A stretch of 64,000 nt of DNA from Chloroflexota bacterium (GTDB lineage: Bacteria > Chloroflexota > Anaerolineae > UBA4142). Positions 17,280-24,854 of the stretch are shown here, one piece after another; position 1 is the first letter of the stretch; every line of letters begins with the position of its first letter. Position numbers and translations under genes: made by a program. The notes below the pieces were generated by a model. It saw nothing but the letters and a program-made list of their open reading frames with translations. It was not told where the DNA came from and ran no database searches. The stretch spans positions 1 to 64,000 of the forward strand of contig JACRMI010000164.1 of assembly GCA_016215025.1 (NCBI GenBank), read 5' to 3'.

Positions 17280-18593
17280 TTATGCCCAGCCGCGCAGCTT
17301 CATCGCTTCCGCCACGCGATTCACCGCAACAAGGTACGCCGCCAATCGATTATGCACCTTGAACTTTTTTGCCATCTCATCAACGGAGTGGAACGCGGCG
17401 ACCATCTTGAGTTCCAGCGAATGATGGATCGTTTCCAAATCCCAGTAGAAATTGTACGCGTTCTGCACCATCTCAAAATAGGACACCGTCACGCCGCCCG
17501 CGTTGCACAAAAAGTCGGGGATGACGTAGATGCCGCGCTCGTACAGGATCGGATCGGCATCCGGCGTCGTTGGTCCGTTTGCGCCTTCTGCGAGAATTTT
17601 CGCTTGGATGCGCGGCGCATTCAGTTTCGTAATTTGATTTTGCAACGCCGCAGGCACGAGCACCTCACACGGAATCTCAAACAGCGCTTCGGGCGCGATA
17701 GATTTGCCTAAACCGGGGAACCCTTTCATCAAGCCATTATTCTTGCGAACGTACTGCTGCAAGTCGCGTGCGTTGATTCCTTCGGGATTATAATACGCAC
17801 CCGATTCGTCCGCCGCACCGATTAACTTACAGCCCATTTCGGCAAGCAAGACCGCGCTGTGCGAACCCACGTTGCCGTATCCTTGCACGACCATGCGCGC
17901 ACCTTTTAAATCGAGGTTCAACAGCTTGGCGGCTTCGCGCACGACGAGACTCACGCCACGACCGGTCGCATCGTCGCGCCCAGCCGAGCCGCCGAGCGCA
18001 AGCGGCTTGCCCGTGATCGCGCCAAACTCGTTGACGCCGCGCATGAACGCCAACTCGTCGATCATCCACGCCATGATCTGCGCGTTCGTGTTGACATCGG
18101 GCGCGGGCACGTCTTGTTCCAATCCGATGATGCGACCGACCTGACGAATGTACGCGCGCGATAATCGTTCCAGTTCACCTTGTGACATCGAACGCGGATC
18201 GCAAATGATGCCGCCCTTGCCGCCGCCGAGTGGGATATCGACCAGCGCGCATTTCCACGTCATCCACGCGGCGAGCGCGCGCACATCGTCGATGGTTTCT
18301 TCCAAGTGAAAACGAATGCCGCCCTTGGTCGGTCCGCGCGCATCGTTGTACTGTACACGAAAACCATGAAAAATCTTAACGGTCCCATCGTCCATTTTGA
18401 CGGGCAGCGTCACATGCAATTCGCGCAGCGGCCAGCGCAAGAGTTCGTGAATGGACGGATCAAGTTTCAAAATTTCAGCCGCTTGATCGAGCTGGCGTTG
18501 CGTAATGCGAAAGGGATTGTTTTCTGAATCGGAGCTAATTCCGATCGCATGAAAATCGACCGACTCGAGTCGGCTTGAACCACTTCGCTTCAT
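17280..18593 (-). CDS. gdhA: Glutamate dehydrogenase (Glu/Leu/Phe/Val family)
   Basis: 437 aa from ATG 18593, chosen for the strong GAGGAG site. Substrate and catalytic region: RGPTKGGIRFH (Lys90), MTWKCALVDIPLGGGKGGI (Lys114 and catalytic Lys126), and APDVNTNAQIMAWM. The Rossmann nucleotide site is VVQGYGNVGSHSAVLLAEMG; the D of LIGAADESG after the second strand suggests NAD preference, though this is a weak guide. Cytosolic; interconverts glutamate and 2-oxoglutarate plus ammonia. A good promoter lies at 18679-18707, and the leader has a GACGACGC/GCGTCGTC hairpin at 18633-18660. Confidence 0.92.
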   Translation of the reverse strand: MKRSGSSRLESVDFHAIGISSDSENNPFRITQRQLDQAAEILKLDPSIHELLRWPLRELHVTLPVKMDDGTVKIFHGFRVQYNDARGPTKGGIRFHLEETIDDVRALAAWMTWKCALVDIPLGGGKGGIICDPRSMSQGELERLSRAYIRQVGRIIGLEQDVPAPDVNTNAQIMAWMIDELAFMRGVNEFGAITGKPLALGGSAGRDDATGRGVSLVVREAAKLLNLDLKGARMVVQGYGNVGSHSAVLLAEMGCKLIGAADESGAYYNPEGINARDLQQYVRKNNGLMKGFPGLGKSIAPEALFEIPCEVLVPAALQNQITKLNAPRIQAKILAEGANGPTTPDADPILYERGIYVIPDFLCNAGGVTVSYFEMVQNAYNFYWDLETIHHSLELKMVAAFHSVDEMAKKFKVHNRLAAYLVAVNRVAEAMKLRGWA

Positions 18594-18678
18594 AGAGTTT
18601 CTCCTCGTTGAGTTAATGTCGTCGCGGGCAATGACGACGCAGCGTCGTGGGTGCGTCGTCTCTATTCCTGACAATTAA

Positions 18679-18707
18679 AGTATACTGCGGGTAGAGTAAG
18701 TTTGCAA
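18679..18707 (-). promoter_or_regulatory. gdhA promoter
   Basis: Reading the minus strand: TTGCAA (18707-18702), 17-bp spacer, TATACT (18684-18679). Only eight bases separate its -35 from the -35 of the divergent promoter at 18716, so a shared regulator is possible. Confidence 0.8.
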
Positions 18708-18715
18708 ACTTGTTA

Positions 18716-18744
18716 TTGAACTTTTCTCCGAATGGGTATATACT
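18716..18744 (+). promoter_or_regulatory. Promoter of the structured glmM leader
   Basis: TTGAAC, 17-bp spacer, TATACT; predicted start near 18751, about 210 bases before the glmM start codon. Confidence 0.8.
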
Positions 18745-18817
18745 CTCGCTAACGATAGCCTTGTCCCAACTGGCGCGATTTTTTGACGGTCGCAGACGTT
18801 CAATGAGGAGCGAAGAG

Positions 18818-18916
18818 ATGTCAATCGTGGGACGTATTCGCCGTTGCCAAACCTTCCTACTTCGGGTACGCCAATTCAAAAGTCAACACCTATGGTCTGA
18901 CGCGTTCTTGCGTTGA
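18818..18916 (+). CDS. Putative 32-aa leader peptide
   Basis: ATG 18818 is preceded at 7 bases by TGAGGAG, one of the best Shine-Dalgarno sites in the window. The peptide starts MSIVGRIRRCQTF and has six arginines. Its stop codon (18914-18916) lies inside the terminator hairpin that ends the leader, so a translating ribosome would cover the 5' arm. This is the layout of translation-coupled attenuation. Peptide function unknown. Confidence 0.5.
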   Translation: MSIVGRIRRCQTFLLRVRQFKSQHLWSDAFLR

Positions 18917-18927
18917 GCATAGGTGTT
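18885..18927 (+). terminator. Leader terminator before glmM
   Basis: AACACCTATG (18885-18894) pairs perfectly with CATAGGTGTT (18918-18927), with a further ACGC/GCGT inner stem, followed by a T tract. It lies upstream of glmM, so readthrough would be needed for expression from the leader promoter. Confidence 0.85.
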
Positions 18928-18960
18928 TTTATTTTGGAGACTAGCCAAGGCAAAAGACTC

Positions 18961-20394
18961 ATGAACAAGCTATTTGGAGCAGACGGCATTCGTGGAACGC
19001 TGGAACGTTATCCCTTGCGCATGGAAGATGTGGAACGCTTGGCGCAAGCAATTGTCGCCTGGCTTGCGACTGCTGGGACATTATCTGAATTTCTGGTCGG
19101 AACCGATACGCGCGAGTCTAGTCAGCGGCTCAAAGCTCATCTCTGCAACGGATTGAACCGGACAGGAATATCTGTGGTCGATGCGGGTATCTTGCCCACG
19201 CCTGCCGTGTCATATCTTCTCGCGCGCAAAGGTTATTTCTCCGGCGGCGTAATGATTTCGGCTTCGCACAATCCAGTGTCGGAGAATGGGATCAAGGTCT
19301 TTGATCCACACGGCATCAAAATCAGCGACCCGTCCGAACAAATCATCGAAGAATTTTTCTTTGGGGGTTCTGTTCTACCTGTCAAAATTCATCCTGCCCC
19401 GAGTCGATACGAACCGAGTCTGGCTTTACAATATGCAAACGCGCTCGCATCCGAAGTGCGCGAATACGATTGGCATCGCTGCCGCGTGGTGGTGGATTGC
19501 GCGAATGGCGCGGCGTATGCGATCGGTCCCCAAATTCTCAAAGCGTTGCGCGCTCCTTGCACGCTGTTGAATATTTCGCCGGATGGAACCAACATCAACG
19601 TGCAAGCGGGGAGCGAGGTGGTGCGAAGTTATCCGCAGCGCCTGGCGCAGGAACTGGTGAAATATGACGCGCAAGTGGGGCTTGCGTTTGACGGGGATGC
19701 CGACCGCGTCCTGTTTGTAGATCGTCGCGGGCGCTTGTACGACGGCGACATGGAAACGGCGATTCTGGCATTGGAACTCAAGGACCATCATCGGCTTGAA
19801 AAAGATACCGTCGTCGCGACGCAGATGAGCAATTCGGGGTTGGCGCATTTCCTGGGATCGAATAAAATTCGGTTGCACACGGTCCAAAACGGCGACAAGC
19901 ACATCACCGATGCCATCCTGACAAACGGCTTGACGTTGGGCGGCGAAGAAGTGGGTCACATCATCGTGCATGACAATGCGACGCGCGTGACGGGCGATGG
20001 ATTGCGGGCGGGCTTGATGATCTTGGGCGAGTTGAATCAGAATCCCGGCAGCGATTTGAGCGATCTTGCGCCGGGAATGTTAAAGTGGCCGCAGGTGAAT
20101 GGTTCGGTATGTCTGGGAGAGCGGACGCGCTTGACCACCGAAAATATTCCAGGGCTGTCCCAACTCATCGACGAAGCACGCCGCGACATTTCGGAGTTGA
20201 CGCGCTTTGAATGCCGCCCTGCAAGTACCGAACCCTCGTACCGGATCATGTTAGAAGCGCGCGCCACACCAGTTTCACACTTGGCGCAGCACGCGCTTCG
20301 CATCGGTCAACATATTCAGAAACAGCTAGGATACGCCGGTTATCCGATCCGCATCTTGGATTGCGTCAATGGCGGGTTGGTCAAACCGGAATAG
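18961..20394 (+). CDS. glmM: Phosphoglucosamine mutase-like phosphohexomutase
   Basis: 477 aa from ATG 18961. It begins MNKLFGADGIRG (GlmM signature FGTDGIRG with A for T). Phosphoserine loop ISASHNP with Ser102; metal loop FDGDADR at 243-249; sugar loop GGEEVGHII; C-terminal phosphate site written RPASTEPSYR, where RPSGTEP is usual. Longer than typical GlmM (about 445-450). Role: glucosamine-6-P to glucosamine-1-P for UDP-GlcNAc synthesis; a PMM/PGM function is the alternative. Its 3' end overlaps the convergent NTPase gene by 14 bases. Confidence 0.8.
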   Translation: MNKLFGADGIRGTLERYPLRMEDVERLAQAIVAWLATAGTLSEFLVGTDTRESSQRLKAHLCNGLNRTGISVVDAGILPTPAVSYLLARKGYFSGGVMISASHNPVSENGIKVFDPHGIKISDPSEQIIEEFFFGGSVLPVKIHPAPSRYEPSLALQYANALASEVREYDWHRCRVVVDCANGAAYAIGPQILKALRAPCTLLNISPDGTNINVQAGSEVVRSYPQRLAQELVKYDAQVGLAFDGDADRVLFVDRRGRLYDGDMETAILALELKDHHRLEKDTVVATQMSNSGLAHFLGSNKIRLHTVQNGDKHITDAILTNGLTLGGEEVGHIIVHDNATRVTGDGLRAGLMILGELNQNPGSDLSDLAPGMLKWPQVNGSVCLGERTRLTTENIPGLSQLIDEARRDISELTRFECRPASTEPSYRIMLEARATPVSHLAQHALRIGQHIQKQLGYAGYPIRILDCVNGGLVKPE

Positions 20395-23300
20395 CTCCAA
20401 ACTCATCTTTGAGCATTCCGAACATATCGCGGAATGGATCGCCCACTTCTTTCGGCAGCTTGTATTCCTCCACCCACATCGGGATAATGCGATTGAGAAT
20501 TTCGTTGGCGACGTTGGGCTGACATTTCTTAAATCGATTGTAAATGCGGTTATAAGTGACACGGTCGGCCAGGGCTTTATCGGCATAACGCTGATAATAC
20601 GCCGTCGCCAGCAGGTAACGCCGCACGATCTCCACGAGCGCATCACCGCTGGGCAAAGCGGCATTTTCGTTCGGCGTTACACTGATGTACTCTATCGCGC
20701 CGTAGAGCAACTCGATTTGTCCCATCAACTTGTAATAGGCATCCAAGCGTTCGGCTTCGGGTAATTCGGCAATTCCGGTGGTGCGCCCAAACTTGTGCGA
20801 GTCCGGAATGCGCTTGTCGATCTCCTCCAGATATTTTCTCGCTTCCTCGTAGCGTTCGGCGCGGTAGAACAGAACGGCAAGGTCTTGCACGGAATCCAAT
20901 TCGTCAATGCAATAATTGTTGGTTCGTGCCAGTTCAATCGCTTGACGCAGATATTGACGCGCTTGGTTGAATGCCAAATCTTGTTCGTTCTTGCTGGTAT
21001 TTTTGCGTCGGAGCAAGAAATACCGTGCCCGATAAGAACAGCCGATTTCGTTGCGGGCTTGCACCTGGCGAATCGGTTCTTTGACCTTGTAGGTAAAGAT
21101 CTGGACGGCATCACGCAGATCGGTCTCGGCGAGATTGATTTTGTCGAACGCCTCATCGATAGACAACGCTTGTTCCCGCCACGCTTCACCCAGACTTCGC
21201 AGAATGGATCCCCGCGTCAACAATCCCAAGCCAATGCCCCGATCGACTCCGGCGAGTTTGAATTTAAGGATCGCTTCGTTGGCGGTACGGAAGGCTTGAT
21301 CGAATTGGCCCAAACGCAAATATGCTTGCGCCAACGAGTTGCGGCTCAACGCCTCGCGGTAGGTCAAGCCATTGATGCGGCGCAACTCCAATCCATCTTT
21401 GATAAGTTGAATCGCTTGCGCATCGTGACCCAGGTGAGCATACACCCGTCCCATATTATCGCTGGTATTCGCAATTTCCTCGTTGAGATGCGCAATGCGA
21501 AACAAGCGCAACGCGCGTTGGAATTGGCGAATGGCAATTTTGTATTTGCCGTTATACAGCCAGTTGTAATAGCCCAAGTTGTTGTACGCCCTGCCCAGCA
21601 CCAGACTCAAGCGCCATTGTTCAAATTCATTCGGTTGTTCACTGCCCCGCGCACTTTCAAAACTCTCCTCCGGATACACCACCCGAAGCATATCGATGAT
21701 CTGGGTGTAAAGCTCGACGGAGCGCACGATGCTGTCACCATACATGATCGTTTGGGCATACCACAAGAGTAATTCTGCATAGGCCAGCCGATAATGCTTT
21801 TCGTCTTTTTTGAGCAACGTCTCCGCCCACGGCAAAACCTTGTCGCCGATTTCCTTTGACCTGGCAAAATTCCCGCGTACGGAATAGCGTTTCACCCACA
21901 GCATCGCGCTGTCGAGTAAAAAATCATCAAACAGTTGCGGCATGTCATGCGCAATGTTGGCTTGATCGATGGGACTCGTGAGGGCTTGCCCGAACTCTTG
22001 GTCTTTGCCACTCATGGCACTCGCGAGAAACAACATCAGACTATCGCGCAGCCGCATATCCAGACCGGTTTGAGCTGTCCGAATCGCGTGATCGGTATCT
22101 TGCAGGTATTCTTCATAGCCCTTGACCGGATCGACACGCATTCGATAAAACAACGACTCAACTGTATCTTGGTCGGCAAGGGCACGTTCGTCCGGCGTCA
22201 ATTTGTAAAGCTCGGTTCGCGATTTTGTTTTTCGACTTGTAAACCAGCCCAGAATTCTCTTGGTCTCTTCAATCACTTGGCGCGGACGAAAGAGCACTTG
22301 TTCGCAAATTGTATACATGGCGTCGTGCAAGAAATAGGTGCGTCGGCTCAGAGGGGTCTCTTTGGCCGAAGGCGTTGTCATAGCGATCTCGCGCACTTTG
22401 ACGAACGGTAAATCTTCCATCTCGCCAAGTTTCTTGAGCAAAATATCGGCTCGCGACGGTTCGAGCCATCTAACCAACTCGGCGTACAAACCATTGCGTG
22501 CCAAAGCCAAAAAGCGGAGTAACGCTTGCTGATCGATGTCGAGCGAGTTTTGGTACGCCTCGATAAGTGCGTGCTCCACGTCGGTCATCCCGCCTTCTTT
22601 GGCGAGCGCTTTTTTGATGTGGCGGGTATCATGCGTCTCGATCAAGGTTTGGAGCGCGAGGTCTAACAACAACGGATTGCCCCCCGTTCGATCTGCCATC
22701 AAGTGTTCGAGTTCTTTATCCAATAACTTGACCAAAGCGGGGAACATTTTTTTGCGATGCGCGAAGAATTCGGGCAATTCATCCTGATTCAAGCAAGTTA
22801 GGTCAATGTGCTGATATTGGATGGGCTTGCCGCTGCGCTTTTGATTGGCCGTCGCAATGGTTTCCTGCAAAGCGGCATAAAATCGCTCGGCGCGCCGACC
22901 GAACAAAAGCACAACGCCGCTGGGCAGTTCGCTGATTTGGTACAAGAGCCAGCCCATCACCGAAGTCGTATCGTCGAAAAAGCCAGAGTCGATTTGCGTA
23001 GGGTCGAGCGCATTTTCCAACCGCTCGATCGTGTCGAGCACGATGACCGGCCGGCATTTTTCGACCGCCTTTTTCATGCCTTCGGCAAAGCCAGCTTCGA
23101 CTTTATGGCGCTGCTCTTCCAAACCAGAACCGAGAATGCCGCTTTTGAACCAAACATCGAACAATTCGCGCGCTTCATGGTAGATTTGAAATTCAAAGGG
23201 ATCGTCTTCAAAGACCGGGAGCAGACACCGTTCGATTCCAGAGTTGCTGTTAGTGTCCGAATCGTACACGTCCAGAATTCCGCTCCAACGAATTCTGCCG

Positions 23301-23488
23301 TATCGTGCGGAGGCATACCCGGTCGCGCTGCCCAACCGCGTGCCTAGATCGCGCGCCAAGAACGTCTTGCCAATTCCGGCGGGGCCTTGAATCGTGTAAA
23401 CCATCAAGGAGTTATCATCGCTAATAATGCGTTCAAAGATTTCGTCGGCAACTTGGCGGCGGATCCACCGATAAAGACTTGTTTCCAT
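20381..23488 (-). CDS. STAND-like P-loop NTPase with TPR repeats
   Basis: 1035 aa from ATG 23488 (SD GGGGAG). N-terminal NTPase: Walker A GPAGIGKT (35-42) and Walker B VIVLDTIE (148-155), followed by helical STAND-type regions (GGNPLLLDLALQTL). The C-terminal half is built of TPR-like helices, clearest at RAYNNLGYYNWLYNGKYKIA, DNMGRVYAHLGHDAQAIQLI and NSLAQAYLRLGQFDQAFRTA. No effector domain is obvious at either end. The segment LDVYDSDTNSN (72-82) recurs at the N-terminus of the neighbouring ATPase. Third gene of a minus-strand operon with those at 23547 and 24855. Confidence 0.8.
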   Translation of the reverse strand: METSLYRWIRRQVADEIFERIISDDNSLMVYTIQGPAGIGKTFLARDLGTRLGSATGYASARYGRIRWSGILDVYDSDTNSNSGIERCLLPVFEDDPFEFQIYHEARELFDVWFKSGILGSGLEEQRHKVEAGFAEGMKKAVEKCRPVIVLDTIERLENALDPTQIDSGFFDDTTSVMGWLLYQISELPSGVVLLFGRRAERFYAALQETIATANQKRSGKPIQYQHIDLTCLNQDELPEFFAHRKKMFPALVKLLDKELEHLMADRTGGNPLLLDLALQTLIETHDTRHIKKALAKEGGMTDVEHALIEAYQNSLDIDQQALLRFLALARNGLYAELVRWLEPSRADILLKKLGEMEDLPFVKVREIAMTTPSAKETPLSRRTYFLHDAMYTICEQVLFRPRQVIEETKRILGWFTSRKTKSRTELYKLTPDERALADQDTVESLFYRMRVDPVKGYEEYLQDTDHAIRTAQTGLDMRLRDSLMLFLASAMSGKDQEFGQALTSPIDQANIAHDMPQLFDDFLLDSAMLWVKRYSVRGNFARSKEIGDKVLPWAETLLKKDEKHYRLAYAELLLWYAQTIMYGDSIVRSVELYTQIIDMLRVVYPEESFESARGSEQPNEFEQWRLSLVLGRAYNNLGYYNWLYNGKYKIAIRQFQRALRLFRIAHLNEEIANTSDNMGRVYAHLGHDAQAIQLIKDGLELRRINGLTYREALSRNSLAQAYLRLGQFDQAFRTANEAILKFKLAGVDRGIGLGLLTRGSILRSLGEAWREQALSIDEAFDKINLAETDLRDAVQIFTYKVKEPIRQVQARNEIGCSYRARYFLLRRKNTSKNEQDLAFNQARQYLRQAIELARTNNYCIDELDSVQDLAVLFYRAERYEEARKYLEEIDKRIPDSHKFGRTTGIAELPEAERLDAYYKLMGQIELLYGAIEYISVTPNENAALPSGDALVEIVRRYLLATAYYQRYADKALADRVTYNRIYNRFKKCQPNVANEILNRIIPMWVEEYKLPKEVGDPFRDMFGMLKDEFGAIPV

Positions 23489-23546
23489 GTTTAGCTCCCC
23501 TTTGCGACAGAACATGTCGTCATTGACTTTTCTTTCTCGACCCAGG

Positions 23547-24788
23547 TTAAGCGGGCAAGGCAAACTTGTGCTTAGACTCTTGCAACGCTCGGCTAATCTC
23601 GGCAAACGCTTCACTACCGAGCAAGGATTTTATTTCTTCTAATGTTCCCGCATCACCTTGCCCGGTTTCCCAGGCAGAGATGACCGCATCCCAATCTGCT
23701 CCGATCCATTGTTCTTGATGCGCGCGCACCCATTCGAGACAGCTTGCGCCAACCGGAGCGCTGGCTTGCGCGGCTATGGTATACGCAAGATGGTAGATGG
23801 CGCTGACAAAACAGAAATGCAAATAGGTGGCGCGCAGAGCGTCGGATTGAAAATAGTCAAAGGCAATTTGATGAATCCGTCGAAATTCGTCCGGCTGTTC
23901 ATAGAATAGCGCCCGCGCGCACAAGCACCGCACCGAGTTATCCGCATAGCGATAAGAACCAGACTCGGCGTTCCAATAAATCAGCCCGGCTCCTGCCAGG
24001 TCACGAATTCGTTCGAGAAAATGGATATAGAATCCTTCGCTGGCATTCTCCGCTTGAGACGGCAAAACCAGGCGAAGCATTGCCACATCGAACATGGGAA
24101 AGAGACAGCTTGCGCGCGCAAGCGGTTGCGTCTCATCCGCGAGTTCTTGGAAAAAATGATCGCGCGCCTTTTGCGCCAATGCTTGCTCGGTCAGGTTCGG
24201 AGCATCGCGCAGCCATTGAATGACTTGCGGATGTCCCAAGGTTAGCGCATAGATTTGTTCGGCAGAGTAGGAATCCATCGGCTCGATTTCACTGGCTGCC
24301 AAGGGCAAGAGATGGATCGAGTGCAGGCGTTCGCGCACTTCGTACTCGCGCCATTGACGCAGTTCGCTTTGACTCGTAACGACGATGAGCGTATCGTTTC
24401 GTTCGACCAAGTTGCGGATAACCAGATGTTCAAAATCGAAAAAATCAGAGCCGTCTTCTTGGCGCAAAAGCGCATCCAAATTGTCGATCAAGACGATCTT
24501 TCTCCGTTCAGTCGATTGTGCGATCTTGGCTAAAATTTGCTGCATTAGATCGGCGGCGCTTGTGATTCTCGCATCCCATTTACCAAGGATAAGCGCAGTA
24601 AGCTCGTTAGCAGACCCTAGCGCATCCAGGAGCGTTGTCTTGCCAATACCGCTACTTCCCCAAAAAGCATGGACAAGCGGAATCGTCGCGCCGGGCATCA
24701 ACCCCAGAATTTCCAAGATCCACTGCACCACTTGCTTGGGGTTGGAGTGCATCTCGGAATCATACACGTCCAAATTCTGTTCGAGCAT
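23547..24788 (-). CDS. Compact STAND-like ATPase
   Basis: 413 aa, SD AAGGAG. Walker A GSSGIGKT (44-51), Walker B KIVLIDNLD (97-105), a sensor-like VVTSQSELRQWR, and the GHPQVIQWL motif typical of STAND/MalT-like NTPases after the core. The C-terminus is helical and carries no recognisable effector. Starts with MLEQNLDVYDSEMHSN, echoing residues 72-82 of the TPR-NTPase. 58 bases separate it from the downstream gene and 66 from the upstream one. Confidence 0.75.
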   Translation of the reverse strand: MLEQNLDVYDSEMHSNPKQVVQWILEILGLMPGATIPLVHAFWGSSGIGKTTLLDALGSANELTALILGKWDARITSAADLMQQILAKIAQSTERRKIVLIDNLDALLRQEDGSDFFDFEHLVIRNLVERNDTLIVVTSQSELRQWREYEVRERLHSIHLLPLAASEIEPMDSYSAEQIYALTLGHPQVIQWLRDAPNLTEQALAQKARDHFFQELADETQPLARASCLFPMFDVAMLRLVLPSQAENASEGFYIHFLERIRDLAGAGLIYWNAESGSYRYADNSVRCLCARALFYEQPDEFRRIHQIAFDYFQSDALRATYLHFCFVSAIYHLAYTIAAQASAPVGASCLEWVRAHQEQWIGADWDAVISAWETGQGDAGTLEEIKSLLGSEAFAEISRALQESKHKFALPA

Positions 24789-24854
24789 AGTCTTGCTCCT
24801 TTGCGCCTTGCCAACGGTTGAGATATTTGCGTCGTTGATATTTATCGATGGATT

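Larger units (their letters stand above)
18751..18930 (+). ncRNA. Structured leader or small RNA upstream of glmM
   Basis: About 180 nt bounded by a strong promoter and an intrinsic terminator. Nested pairing is visible: GTCCCA with TGGGAC enclosing TTGAC/GTCAA, which encloses TCGC/GCGA. It matches neither the glmS ribozyme nor any RNA I can name; 6S RNA has similar length, but the ends do not pair as 6S ends do. It contains a 32-codon ORF with a strong SD. Confidence 0.5.

Noticed and set aside
18751..18930. 6S RNA or glmS-type ribozyme
   Set aside because: The 5' and 3' ends do not pair as in 6S RNA, the glmS ribozyme core is not visible, and the downstream gene is glmM, not glmS. It remains an unnamed structured leader.
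20795..21772. 325-aa plus-strand ORF inside the TPR-NTPase gene
   Set aside because: Antisense to a protein with clear TPR pattern; no motif of its own.
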